Source of the DNA: Methylobacterium thuringiense
GTDB taxonomy: Bacteria; Pseudomonadota; Alphaproteobacteria; Rhizobiales; Beijerinckiaceae
Length of the DNA stretch: 64,000 nucleotides
Direction: 5' to 3'
Assembly: GCF_022179645.1 (NCBI RefSeq)
Contig: NZ_BPRA01000002.1
Coordinates: 212,585 to 276,584, forward strand
Shown: positions 9,332 to 19,958 of the stretch, piece after piece
How positions within the stretch are numbered: the stretch's first letter is position 1
Layout of the letters: each line of letters begins with the position of its first letter
Translations under genes and position numbers: made by a program
Notes under the pieces: model-generated
The model's input: only the letters and a program-made list of their open reading frames with translations
The model's database searches: none
Told to the model about the DNA's origin: nothing

Positions 9332-10608
9332 GCCGGTCTTCATCGGACCGGGGAGGCTGGCCTCTGGTCGCCCTCCTGGCCGCCACCCAGCTCGCGGCCT
9401 CCAGCGACCGCTTCCTGCTGACATTGGTGGCGACGCCGGTGAAGGCAGCCCTGTCCCTGAGCGATACGCAGCTCGGGCTACTGCAGGGCTCGGCCTACGC
9501 CCTGCCCTTCGCCCTCGTCTCACCGCTCCTCGGCCTGCTCGTCGACCGCGGCCATCGCCGCCGCCTGCTGCTCGCCGGCATCCTGCTGTGGAACGTGTCG
9601 CTCCTCGCCTTCGGACTCGCGACCGGGTTTCCGGCTCTGCTGGCGAGCCGGTTCGTCCTCGGCCTCGGTCAGGCCTGCATCCTGCCGGCCGCCCTCTCGC
9701 TGATGGCGATCCGGCTCGGCCGGAACCGGCTCGGCCGTGGTGTCTCGCTGCTCACCACGGGCTCCAGCCTCGGCCGCAGCGTCGCGCTGCTGGCGGGGGG
9801 CGCATTGCTCGGATGGCTGACGGCGCGTGGGTCCGCCGATCTGCCGGTCCTCGGCCGGCTGGCACCGTGGCAGACGCTGTTCGTCCTCGCCGTCCTGCCG
9901 AACCTCGTCCTCGCGGCGATGCTGCTGCGCATCCGCGAGGTGCCCGCCTTGTCCGCGCCGGTGCCCCGGATGAAATCCCTCGGTTGGATCCGGCGGCGCT
10001 GGCGGGCCTACCTGCCCCATGCCGCCGCGGCGACGGCCTCGGTGCTGATGATCCAGACGCTGGCCGCCTGGGCGCCGACCTTCTACGTACGCGCCTTCGG
10101 CTTCACCCCGGCCGAGAGCGGCATGGCCCTGGGGCTGATCGCCCTCCTGGCGGCCCCGTGCGGGCATCTGACGGGTGGCGCCCTCCTCGACCGCATGCGC
10201 CGTGCCGGCGATGCCGCGGCCGCCTCGCGGCTGCTCGCCCTGGCCCTGGTCCTGACGGTGCCCGCGACCGTGGTGATGAGCCTTTCGCCGGGCCTCGTTA
10301 GCTCGCTCTCGGGATTCGCAGCCCTCGTCGCCGTGTTCGGCTTCGCCAGCCCACCGGGCCTCGGCGGCATCCAGCTCCTGACGCCGCGTTCCCTGCGGGG
10401 CGGGGTGAGTGCGTTCTTCCTTGCCACCGTGACCCTCGTGGCCACCGGCACGGGACCGCTCATCGTCGGCATGCTGAACGATGCCGTCTTCGGACTGGCC
10501 GGGGTCGGCCACGCGCTGCTCGCGGTGTTTTCGGTCACGGCCGTCCTCGGCACCGGGGCCGCCGTCGCGGCCACGCGCGCCTGGACGCTGCCGGCGCGCC
10601 GCCCCTGA
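9328..10608 (+). CDS. MFS transporter
   Basis: About 426 residues with roughly 12 hydrophobic segments and the MFS loop 2-3 motif (GLLVDRGHRRRLLLAG). The start is a TTG overlapping the stop of the AraC gene. Members of this spinster/sugar-phosphate-like group move small organic ions or drugs; the substrate cannot be read from sequence. It is followed by a strong bidirectional terminator shared with rpoD. Confidence 0.85.
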   Translation: MSRSSSDRGGWPLVALLAATQLAASSDRFLLTLVATPVKAALSLSDTQLGLLQGSAYALPFALVSPLLGLLVDRGHRRRLLLAGILLWNVSLLAFGLATGFPALLASRFVLGLGQACILPAALSLMAIRLGRNRLGRGVSLLTTGSSLGRSVALLAGGALLGWLTARGSADLPVLGRLAPWQTLFVLAVLPNLVLAAMLLRIREVPALSAPVPRMKSLGWIRRRWRAYLPHAAAATASVLMIQTLAAWAPTFYVRAFGFTPAESGMALGLIALLAAPCGHLTGGALLDRMRRAGDAAAASRLLALALVLTVPATVVMSLSPGLVSSLSGFAALVAVFGFASPPGLGGIQLLTPRSLRGGVSAFFLATVTLVATGTGPLIVGMLNDAVFGLAGVGHALLAVFSVTAVLGTGAAVAATRAWTLPARRP

Positions 10609-10613
10609 ACGAA

Positions 10614-10644
10614 AAAACCCTCCTTGCCGGGCAAGGAGGGTTTT
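10614..10644. terminator. Bidirectional rho-independent terminator between MFS gene and rpoD
   Basis: AAAACCCTCCTTGCC (10614-10628) pairs perfectly with 10630-10644, giving a GC-rich stem flanked by A and T runs on both strands. It lies between two convergent genes and can end transcription from either side. Confidence 0.92.
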
Positions 10645-10664
10645 GGTCGGATCGGCCATCCGGC

Positions 10665-12671
<2,007 letters not shown>

Positions 12672-12830
12672 GCTCAGCCTATGTTTTCGTGGCAGCCGCA
12701 CCGGACGCGATCGGACGCGTTTCCCCGGTACTGGCCGCAATACGGATGCCGATCGTCACCGGCAGATTTCAGTCGGTCTACGCATCGCTGCTTGACCGAC
12801 CGTTAACCATGCGCAGCGATGTTCCGCGCG

Positions 12831-14813
12831 TCACAGTGTCGAACTTTCATCCGTTTCCGGATCCTCCGCCTCGGCATCGGCCCCTGCGATCACCGCCAGA
12901 CGTTCTTTGACGTCGCAGAGCCAAGCAAAATTGGCCTCGGTTTCATCGTCGACAAGGGCACGTTCAGCTTGGCGAAGTTCGCTATTTAGCGTTCCGGCCT
13001 TGCGGTGCAAGATCACAGCCTGCCGGAGAGTCGTTTCGAGCCGTGCAGGATCCACATGCGGATCGAGCGCCCAGCGGTCTCCGGGCCTCACCAGAGCCGC
13101 CAGACGCGCCGCCGCGTCGGTCAATCCGGCCCGGTCCAGACGGGAGGCCATGATCTCGGAATCCGACGTCGTGTCGTCGGCGGCACGGTCGAGCAGGACT
13201 CCGCGCAGGAGCTGTGCGTCCGGGTTGTCCAGCTCCAGTTCCGAGAGCGCCTCTTCCTCGATGCCCAGGAGTTCGGGGTGAACGAGGAGGCTCGACACGA
13301 TCATCGCCTCGCGTTCGCGGAAGGCGCTGCCCCGCGGCGGGGGCGTGGCGCTCGACAACAGCGGGCTGAACTTGAAGTCGATGCGCGGCGACGGCGGCGG
13401 GTCGCCGGGGCGCGGACGCCGGCGGAACGTCTCGCCGCCCTGCCGGTTCGAGGATCCGCCCTGTCGGTAGTTTCCGCGCTCGCCGCGGCCCCCTGCCCCG
13501 CCGCCGGAGAGCCCGCGCAGGCGGTCCTCGATGTCGTCCCGGTAGAACCGGCGCACGGTCTCGTCGCGGATTCCCGAGACGGCCTCGCGCAGGGTCCGGG
13601 CCATGCCGGCCCGGCGCTCCGGGGTGTCGAGCGGGCCGGCCTCGCTCTCGCGCGCCCACAGCATCTCGACCAACGGGCGCGCGCCCTCCAGCACGGCATC
13701 GATCGCGGAAGCGCCACCCGAGCGCAGCAGGTCGTCCGGGTCCTGCCCCTGGGGCAGCATGGCGAAGCGCAGCGACTTGCCCGGCTCCAGCATCGGCAAC
13801 GCCACGTCGAGCGCCCGGAACGCCGCCTTCTGGCCGGCCTTGTCGCCGTCGAAGCAGAGGATCGGCTCGTCGCCATGGCGCCAGAGCAGCGCAAGCTGGT
13901 CCTCGGTGAGCGCCGTGCCGAGCGGCGCGACCGTCTCGGCATGACCCGCGAGCGTCATCGCGATGACGTCGACATAGCCCTCGACTGCGATGATGGTGCC
14001 GCGGTCATGCGCGGCCTTCCGCGCGGCGTTCAGGTTGTAGAGCATCCGCCCCTTGTGGAAGAGCGGCGTCTCCGGCGAGTTCAGGTACTTGGCCTTGGCG
14101 TCCGCCTGCATGGCGCGCCCGCCGAAGGCGACGACGCGGCCGCGGATGTCGGTGATCGGGAAGATCACGCGGTCGCGGAACTTGTCGAACGGCACGGCCA
14201 CGCTCTCGCTCGTGGCGAGCAGGCCGAGTTCGAGCATGAGCTCCTTCTCGACACCCTTGCCGGCGAGATGGTCGCGAAGCGCGTAGCGCTCGCTCGTCGC
14301 GTAACCGAGGCGGAACTGCCGGCGTACCCCCTCCCCCAGCGCCCGCCGGTCGAGATAGTCGCGCGCCTGGCCGCCCCGTTGGCTCTTCAGCTGCTCCTCG
14401 AAATAGACGGCGGCGAGTTCCATCACCTCGAGCGCGCCCTTGCGCTGCTCTTCCGCCCGCTCGGTCTCGGGCGAGGGTTTCGGCAGGACGACGCCGGCTT
14501 CGCTGGCCAGCCGTTCCACGGCCTCGGGGAAGCTGAGCCCCTCCGTCTCCATCAGGAACTTGAAGACGTCGCCGTGCTTGCCGGAGGAGAAGCAGTGGTA
14601 GAACTGCTTCTGGTCGTTCACGTAGAAGGACGGCGTCTTCTCCGCGTTGAACGGCGAGAGCCCGCGCCATTCGCGGCCGGCTTTCTTCAGCCGTACCCGC
14701 CGGCCGACGATGTCCGACGCGGGCAGCCGCTGGCGGATCTCTTCGAGGATGTGAGGCGGGTATCGCAACGGAGTCCGGTCGCGGATCTTTTCGGGAGTGT
14801 CGGGACCAGGCAT
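12831..14813 (-). CDS. dnaG: DNA primase DnaG
   Basis: 660 residues from the ATG at 14813 (MPGPDTPEKIRD). It makes RNA primers at the replication fork. The TOPRIM domain shows IIAVEGYVDVIAM and ILCFDGDKAGQKAA, with PQGQDPDDLL further on. A Gly/Arg-rich linker (LSGGGAGGRGERGNYRQGG) joins it to the C-terminal helicase-binding region. The N-terminal zinc-binding module is degenerate: LSPFNAEKTPSF and YHCFSSG keep one of the four usual ligands. Loss of ligands at this site is, to my knowledge, common in alphaproteobacterial primases. Confidence 0.97.
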   Translation of the reverse strand: MPGPDTPEKIRDRTPLRYPPHILEEIRQRLPASDIVGRRVRLKKAGREWRGLSPFNAEKTPSFYVNDQKQFYHCFSSGKHGDVFKFLMETEGLSFPEAVERLASEAGVVLPKPSPETERAEEQRKGALEVMELAAVYFEEQLKSQRGGQARDYLDRRALGEGVRRQFRLGYATSERYALRDHLAGKGVEKELMLELGLLATSESVAVPFDKFRDRVIFPITDIRGRVVAFGGRAMQADAKAKYLNSPETPLFHKGRMLYNLNAARKAAHDRGTIIAVEGYVDVIAMTLAGHAETVAPLGTALTEDQLALLWRHGDEPILCFDGDKAGQKAAFRALDVALPMLEPGKSLRFAMLPQGQDPDDLLRSGGASAIDAVLEGARPLVEMLWARESEAGPLDTPERRAGMARTLREAVSGIRDETVRRFYRDDIEDRLRGLSGGGAGGRGERGNYRQGGSSNRQGGETFRRRPRPGDPPPSPRIDFKFSPLLSSATPPPRGSAFREREAMIVSSLLVHPELLGIEEEALSELELDNPDAQLLRGVLLDRAADDTTSDSEIMASRLDRAGLTDAAARLAALVRPGDRWALDPHVDPARLETTLRQAVILHRKAGTLNSELRQAERALVDDETEANFAWLCDVKERLAVIAGADAEAEDPETDESSTL

Positions 14814-14892
14814 GATACCGCATCGACCCGGCCCGAGTCTCAACCGTCTCGCAGGACCGGAGCGAAGCCGTTCCGAAGGCGCTGGCCGGGCC

Positions 14893-15876
14893 ATGGCCGA
14901 CCCGATCCATCCACAATCTCTCCACAGGCGTGCACTGCTCGGCGCAGGCCTGCTTACGCTGCTGCCCCGGCCCTTGCGCGCGGAAGCCCCGGCCGCGAGC
15001 GACGGGCTCGCGGAGGTGCTGGCGCCGGGCGCGCGGGTCGAGACGCTCTACGAGGGCGGGCGCTGGTGCGAGGGGCCGGTCTGGGTGAAGCGGCTCGGCG
15101 GCCTCGTCGTCAGCGACGTGCGCAGCAATCGGATGCTGCTGGTCACGGAAAGCGGCACCCGGACCTTCCGCGAGCCCTCCGCCAATGCCAACGGCAACGC
15201 GCTCGACGGTGAAGGCCGGCTGATCACCTGTGAACACCGCAACCGTCGCGTCGTGCGCGAGGAGCCTGACGGGCGCCTCACCGTGCTGGCTGAGAGTTTC
15301 GAAGGCCAGCCGTTGAACTCGCCGAACGACGTGGTGGTCGCCCGCGACGGGGCGGTCTGGTTCACCGATCCGACCTACGGCATCGACAATCCGGAGGAAG
15401 GCATCACGCGCTCCTCCGAGCAGCGGGCCCGCTTCGTGTTCCGGCTCGATCCAGGCGGCCGCCTCGATGCGGTCGCCGACGGATTCGTGCAACCGAACGG
15501 CCTCGCCTTCTCGCCGGACGGGCGGGTGCTCTACGTCGGCGAGTCGAGTGGGAGCCAGAACCCCGGCGGCAGGAGCGAGATCCGCGCCTTCGACGTCGGC
15601 GATGGTGGCCGTCTGACCCGCGAGCGGGTGTTTTCGACGGTCGTCGACGGCGTGCCGGACGGGCTCAGGATCGACGCGCAGGGCCGGGTGTTCGCAGGAA
15701 CCGGCAGCGGCGCGCGGGTCTGGCGGCCAGACGGCACGCCGCTCGGCACGATCCCGACGCCCGGCCCGTGCGCCAACATCGCCTTCGGCGGCCCCGACGG
15801 CCGGCGGTTGTTTCTGTGCGCAGGCCCCAGCGTCCTTGCCGTGAACCTGAAGGTTCGTGGCGCAGGCTTCAGTTGA
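14893..15876 (+). CDS. Tat-exported SMP-30/gluconolactonase-type beta-propeller protein
   Basis: 327 residues. The start at 14893 gives a twin-arginine type leader (HRRALLGAGLLTLL). The mature part is a six-bladed propeller of the SMP-30/gluconolactonase/LRE-like family: EGPVWVKRLGGLVVSDV (metal-binding Glu), NANGNALDGEGRLITCEH, NSPNDVVVARDGAVWFTDPTYG, QPNGLAFSPDGRVLYVGES, and VPDGLRIDAQGRVFAG. Such enzymes hydrolyse aldonolactones in the periplasm using a divalent metal. It is on the opposite strand to dnaG and yqeY, between them. Confidence 0.9.
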   Translation: MADPIHPQSLHRRALLGAGLLTLLPRPLRAEAPAASDGLAEVLAPGARVETLYEGGRWCEGPVWVKRLGGLVVSDVRSNRMLLVTESGTRTFREPSANANGNALDGEGRLITCEHRNRRVVREEPDGRLTVLAESFEGQPLNSPNDVVVARDGAVWFTDPTYGIDNPEEGITRSSEQRARFVFRLDPGGRLDAVADGFVQPNGLAFSPDGRVLYVGESSGSQNPGGRSEIRAFDVGDGGRLTRERVFSTVVDGVPDGLRIDAQGRVFAGTGSGARVWRPDGTPLGTIPTPGPCANIAFGGPDGRRLFLCAGPSVLAVNLKVRGAGFS

Positions 15877-16038
15877 TGCGACCTCCGGACGGCCGAGCCT
15901 CGGCTTTGCCTCAGCCGGGCCCCGAAAAACGTTGGCGGATCTGTACGCGACGACCGTCTCGCAGGATTGCGGTGTACCCGCCGCACGTTTTGTTAAGCTG
16001 AGACTGCAACCGTACCGGCCTTCTCTCGGACGCCCGCC

Positions 16039-16287
16039 ATGACCGACAATCGCCGGTTGGAGACTCGCAAGAACGCCTTCCGCTTCGGATCGCTGCAGTT
16101 CCACGGACTGTCGTCCGAACTCGACTGCCTCGTCTGGGACGAATCCGAAGGCGGCGCCATGATCGAGGTCTCCACGCCGGAGCCGATCCCGGATCGACTC
16201 ACCCTGACGACCGGCCCGCACCGGCGTCCACGCACCTGCATCGTCGTGCGCCGCGAGGGGCGCCGGCTCGGGGTGTTGTTCGAGTAG
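16039..16287 (+). CDS. Stand-alone PilZ-domain protein
   Basis: 82 residues, essentially one PilZ domain. It opens with the arginine-rich segment DNRRLETRKNAFRFG and ends with VVRREGRRLGVLFE. PilZ domains bind cyclic-di-GMP through an N-terminal RxxxR and a (D/N)xSxxG motif; here the second motif is altered to WDESEGGAMIEV, so ligand binding is plausible but unproven. It lies between the SMP-30 gene and yqeY without an obvious operon. Confidence 0.8.
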   Translation: MTDNRRLETRKNAFRFGSLQFHGLSSELDCLVWDESEGGAMIEVSTPEPIPDRLTLTTGPHRRPRTCIVVRREGRRLGVLFE

Positions 16288-16365
16288 GCCCGTCCGCAGC
16301 CGGACACCGATAGGAACCACCGCCGCGACCACGGGCGGGGACCGGCAGCAGCCGCTCAGGGACCG

Positions 16366-16830
16366 TCACTTCCCGGCAAGCGCCTCCTTCACCAGTCCGC
16401 TGGCCTTCGAGAAATCCATCTGGCCGGCATACTTGCCCTTCAGCACGGCGATGACCTTGCCCATGTCCTTCGGGCCGGCGGCGGCGGTCTCGGCCACGGC
16501 GGCCGCGATGGCGGCGCGGGTCTCGGCCTCGTCCATCTGCTGCGGCAGGAACGTCGCGATGATCGCGACCTCGGCGCGTTCGCCCTCGGCGAGTTCGGGC
16601 CGGCCGCCCTGCTCGTAGACGCTCGCAGCTTCCGTGCGCTGCTTGATCATCTTCTGCAGAAGCGAAAGGATCTCGGCCTCGTCGATCTGGCCGGTGCCGT
16701 TGCCCGACACGCGCGCCTCGATGTCCTTGTCCTTCAGCGCGGCCTGGATCATCCGGACGGTCGAGAGCTTCTGCTTCTCGCCGGCCTTCATGGCCGCTTT
16801 CATCTCGGCGGTGAGGCGCTCGCGCAGCAT
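16366..16830 (-). CDS. yqeY: GatB/YqeY domain protein
   Basis: 154 residues, alpha-helical. The N-terminus LRERLTAEMKAAMKAGEKQKLSTVRMIQAALK and the C-terminal helical repeat with PQQMDEAE and GPKDMGKVIAVLKGKYAGQMDFSKAS are diagnostic. The C-terminal part matches the tRNA-binding tail of GatB, and related proteins are thought to act around tRNA, but the function is not settled. In related genomes yqeY often neighbours dnaG and rpoD, as here. Confidence 0.95.
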   Translation of the reverse strand: MLRERLTAEMKAAMKAGEKQKLSTVRMIQAALKDKDIEARVSGNGTGQIDEAEILSLLQKMIKQRTEAASVYEQGGRPELAEGERAEVAIIATFLPQQMDEAETRAAIAAAVAETAAAGPKDMGKVIAVLKGKYAGQMDFSKASGLVKEALAGK

Positions 16831-16900
16831 GGTCGGTTCCTGTCGGCTCGTTGGGCGAAACGGCGGTGCCTATACGCTTCGCGAAGCAGCCGCCAGCGTT

Positions 16901-17215
16901 TCAGGCCGTGGGCAGGTTTGGCGCGGCTAGCCGCAGCGCTTCGTTCATCCGCGACTGCCAGCCCGGCCCACTCGCCTTGAAGCGCTCCAGCACGTCCCGG
17001 TCGATGCGCAAGGATACGAGCTGCTTGGTCGGCGCCTTCTGGGCACCGCGCGACTTTCGCAGTTTTTCCGCGAGTTCGGGGAAGACTTCGGCGAACGGGC
17101 GCGCGGCCTTGAAGTCGTCCTCGGTCCATTCGGGATTCTCCGACACTTCGTCCCAGTCCTCTTGCGTGTAGGCTGGGTTCGGAACGTAGCCGGGCGCGTG
17201 CTTAGGAGCGTTCAT
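16901..17215 (-). CDS. brnA: BrnA family antitoxin
   Basis: 104 residues. The C-terminal ribbon-helix-helix-like segment PTKQLVSLRIDRDVLERFKASGPGWQSRMNEALR is the BrnA_antitoxin signature, preceded by NPEWTEDDFKAARPFAEVFPEL. It binds and neutralises the BrnT RNase-like toxin and represses the operon in characterised cases. Its start lies inside the end of brnT (14-bp overlap), with the toxin gene first, the usual order for this family. Confidence 0.93.
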   Translation of the reverse strand: MNAPKHAPGYVPNPAYTQEDWDEVSENPEWTEDDFKAARPFAEVFPELAEKLRKSRGAQKAPTKQLVSLRIDRDVLERFKASGPGWQSRMNEALRLAAPNLPTA

Positions 17216-17477
17216 GCAGACGGACCTCCGAGGGGTTGGCGCGGCGGAAACTGACGATCGACAGGGCCTCCGAACCGAGCGGCGAGACGATCGCCGCCGT
17301 GACAATGCGGCCTTCGAAGAGACCGATCAGTTTGAAGCGGCTGGGCCCCGTGCGCCTCGGGCGTGTTTCGTGAACGGTGCAGCCGTCGAGGTCGAACCCG
17401 TCCTCGAACTCCGCGAGATCCAGCCCGTGCTTGGCGAGGTTCGCGAGGCGCTTCGGCTCGTCCCAGACGATCAACAT
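17202..17477 (-). CDS. brnT: BrnT family toxin
   Basis: 91 residues. The family pattern is visible: WDEPKRLANLAKHGLDLAEFEDGF, then RFKLIGLFEGRIVTAAIV and a final SIVSFRRANPSE. BrnT folds like RelE-type ribonucleases and inhibits translation; BrnA is encoded directly downstream. The pair sits between carA and yqeY and is likely autoregulated from the about 190-bp region shared with carA. Confidence 0.94.
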   Translation of the reverse strand: MLIVWDEPKRLANLAKHGLDLAEFEDGFDLDGCTVHETRPRRTGPSRFKLIGLFEGRIVTAAIVSPLGSEALSIVSFRRANPSEVRLHERS

Positions 17478-17665
17478 GCGGATCGATACGATCTCGTGGC
17501 TCTCGGAGCAAGCAAATCGTAGCTACGCAATGCAGTGTGCACCACCCCCTCGTCCCACCACGTTGCCCGCATGCGCCCGGATCGTTATGTGCAGCGCAAT
17601 CGCTCGCCGCATGAATCCGCCCCGTGGGCGCCGGAATGCGGCCGACAGCCATCCGGATCCGATCG

Positions 17666-18895
17666 ATGCTGCACGACGCCGCCGCTCCCGCGCGCCCCGC
17701 ACCCGAGCCCTGGAGCGAGCCCCTCGCCACCGCCCTGCTCGTGCTCGCCGACGGCACCGTGCTGGAAGGATTCGGGATCGGACGTGAGGGCGTCGCCGAC
17801 GGCGAGGTCTGCTTCAACACGTCGATGACCGGCTATCAGGAGATCCTGACCGACCCGTCCTATGCCGGCCAGATCGTGACCTTCACCTTCCCGCATATCG
17901 GCAATGTCGGCACCAACGACGAGGACCTGGAAAGCCTGGAGGCGGCCCCGGCCTCCGGCGTGCGCGGCGCGGTCATCGCCGCAGCCGTCACGCGGCCGTC
18001 GAGCTGGCGCTCCTCGTCGCATCTCGACGCTTGGCTGAAGGCACGCGGCATCACCGGGATCACCGGCATCGATACCCGCGCCCTCACCGCGCTGATCCGC
18101 GACCACGGCATGCCGAACGCGGTGATCGCCAACGACCCCTCCGGCAACTTCGACCGCGACGCCTTGAAGGCGCGGGCCGCCGCGCTCGCTCCGATGGAAG
18201 GCCTCGACCTCGTGCCGCCGGTGACGAGCCGCGAGCGCTCGACCTGGGGTGAGACCACATGGACGGTGAAGGGCGGCTACGGCACCCGCGCCGCCGGCGG
18301 AGATTCCTATCGGGTCGTCGCGATCGATTACGGCGTGAAGCGCAACATCCTGCGCCTGCTGGCCCAGGCCGGCTGCGACGTCACCGTGGTGCCCGCCACG
18401 ACGAGCGCAGAGGACATCATCGCGCTGAAGCCCGACGGCGTGTTTCTCTCGAACGGCCCCGGTGATCCGGCCGCGACCGGTGCTTACGCGGTGCCGGTGA
18501 TCCGGGAGTTGCTGGCGCAGCGGGTGCCGACCTTCGGCATCTGTCTCGGCCACCAGTTGATGGGCCTGGCGCTCGGCGGCCGCACCGTGAAGATGGGCCA
18601 GGGCCATCACGGCGCGAACCATCCGGTGAAGGACCACACCACCGGCAAGGTCGAGATCGTCTCGATGAACCACGGCTTCGCGGTCGATCCGAAAAGCCTG
18701 CCGGATACGGCCGTCGAGACCCATGTCTCGCTCTTCGACGGTTCGAATTGCGGCCTCTCGCTCACCGACCGTCCCGCCTTCTCGGTGCAACACCACCCCG
18801 AGGCCTCGCCCGGCCCACGCGACAGCCATTACCTGTTCGAGCGCTTCGTGAGCCTGATGCGTGAGAACAGGCCGGAGACTGTCCAGAAGGGATAG
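17666..18895 (+). CDS. carA: Carbamoyl phosphate synthase small (glutaminase) subunit
   Basis: 409 residues from the ATG at 17666; an in-frame ATG at 17636 is an alternative. It supplies ammonia from glutamine to CarB for carbamoyl phosphate, the precursor of arginine and pyrimidines. The N-terminal domain has FNTSMTGYQEILTDPSYAGQIV. The class I amidotransferase domain has the nucleophile motif FGICLGHQLMGLALGG and the HHPEASPGP His-Glu pair. It is separated from carB by a membrane-protein gene and, on the other strand, a pseudoazurin gene. Confidence 0.97.
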   Translation: MLHDAAAPARPAPEPWSEPLATALLVLADGTVLEGFGIGREGVADGEVCFNTSMTGYQEILTDPSYAGQIVTFTFPHIGNVGTNDEDLESLEAAPASGVRGAVIAAAVTRPSSWRSSSHLDAWLKARGITGITGIDTRALTALIRDHGMPNAVIANDPSGNFDRDALKARAAALAPMEGLDLVPPVTSRERSTWGETTWTVKGGYGTRAAGGDSYRVVAIDYGVKRNILRLLAQAGCDVTVVPATTSAEDIIALKPDGVFLSNGPGDPAATGAYAVPVIRELLAQRVPTFGICLGHQLMGLALGGRTVKMGQGHHGANHPVKDHTTGKVEIVSMNHGFAVDPKSLPDTAVETHVSLFDGSNCGLSLTDRPAFSVQHHPEASPGPRDSHYLFERFVSLMRENRPETVQKG

Positions 18896-19072
18896 TGACG
18901 GATCGGTCACACGGGTCTTTCGTAGCCGGCGAGACCCGCCGAAAGCACGGTCTCGGCACCGTCCCGTCACAAAAAACCCCAGCTTCCCCGGCACCCAGAG
19001 CCCATCACGAGCCGGACGCGACACGTCGCAGAATCGCCGACCGGCAGGCTTCGGATCGATGGGGATTCCCGG

Positions 19073-19450
19073 ATGACGTTCGACGACGCGCGCGACGACT
19101 TTTCGCGCCTGCATCGCCAGTTCACCCTGCATCTCGGCGTCGGTGTCGGCTTGGCATGGCTCACCGCGCTCTATGCGGCGGTGCATGCGCCTTGGGTGCG
19201 CAACATCCGCGCCCTGATCGAGCCTGCGGCCGGCACGGCGCGGGTCGAGAGCACGCTCTCCTATCTGTTCGTGATGCCCGCCGTGCTGACGCTCGCGTGG
19301 CTATCGGTCTATTTCGGCCGCGAGATGATGCGCCGCTTCCAGACCCTGCCGAACCAGACGCACGAATTCGCTGCTGCGGCGCTGGTCGCCTTCGGCGTGT
19401 TCTACCTCTCGATCGACAGGGCCATGGCCGCGCTCCACGCCGCATTCTGA
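19073..19450 (+). CDS. Small membrane protein of unknown function
   Basis: 125 residues with three likely membrane segments (about residues 21-39, 61-80 and 100-117). An amphipathic N-terminus (DDARDDFSRLHRQFTLH) precedes them. No catalytic motif is visible. The gene is followed by a strong terminator and stands alone. I do not recognise a family. Confidence 0.75.
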   Translation: MTFDDARDDFSRLHRQFTLHLGVGVGLAWLTALYAAVHAPWVRNIRALIEPAAGTARVESTLSYLFVMPAVLTLAWLSVYFGREMMRRFQTLPNQTHEFAAAALVAFGVFYLSIDRAMAALHAAF

Positions 19451-19470
19451 ATTCGTCGATCGCACGATGG

Positions 19471-19498
19471 CCGGGCCGAGGAATCGGCCCGGCTTTTT
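19471..19498 (+). terminator. Rho-independent terminator
   Basis: CCGGGCCGA (19471-19479) pairs with TCGGCCCGG (19484-19492) and is followed by CTTTTT. It ends the small membrane-protein transcript and lies between convergent genes. Confidence 0.9.
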
Positions 19499-19514
19499 GC
19501 TGTCCGGACGCGCG

Positions 19515-19958
19515 TTACTTCGCTTCCGCCTTGGCCCAGAGCGGCTCGAAGCGCTGCTTGGCCATCTTGTTCTGGTCGAGGCCCTTGGCCTTCTCGAGAT
19601 TCTCGAGGTTCGCGCCGACGGCGACCAGCGCCACCATGCCCATGATGTAGTGCGGCGAGCACTTGAAGCCGTAGACGCCTTCCTTCTCGAAGGTGACGGT
19701 CTCGTCCTTGCCGAGCGCGCCCTTCACGGGAGCGGTACCCTCCGGCGCCATGTTCTTGATGGTCTCGACGTTGTGGCCCTTGTCGGTCGCCACGAACTTC
19801 ACCGAGTCGCCGGGCGCAATCTTCACGAAAGGCGGGTCGAAGACCATCATCCCGGCCGGGCCATTGTTCAGCATCTTGATCGTGACCTCGGCCGCCTGGG
19901 CCGATGCACAGGTCGCAGCGATCAGCGACGCTGCGAGAAACGTTCTGAAGGGCGTCAT
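19515..19958 (-). CDS. Pseudoazurin (blue copper protein)
   Basis: 147 residues including a signal peptide (FRTFLAASLIAATCASAQA). I choose the ATG at 19958 because GAGG lies just upstream; an ATG four codons earlier lacks one. Pseudoazurins carry electrons in the periplasm, for example to nitrite or nitrous oxide reductase. The type 1 copper ligands are visible: His in DKGHNVETI and Cys/His/Met in FKCSPHYIMGM. It is transcribed against carA and carB from an unusually AT-rich upstream region. No denitrification gene is in the window, so its partner is unknown. Confidence 0.95.
   Translation of the reverse strand: MTPFRTFLAASLIAATCASAQAAEVTIKMLNNGPAGMMVFDPPFVKIAPGDSVKFVATDKGHNVETIKNMAPEGTAPVKGALGKDETVTFEKEGVYGFKCSPHYIMGMVALVAVGANLENLEKAKGLDQNKMAKQRFEPLWAKAEAK

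Noticed and set aside
13005-15212. Very long open frame on the plus strand opposite dnaG
   Set aside because: It is the mirror of dnaG codons in GC-rich DNA; dnaG on the minus strand has clear family motifs and length.
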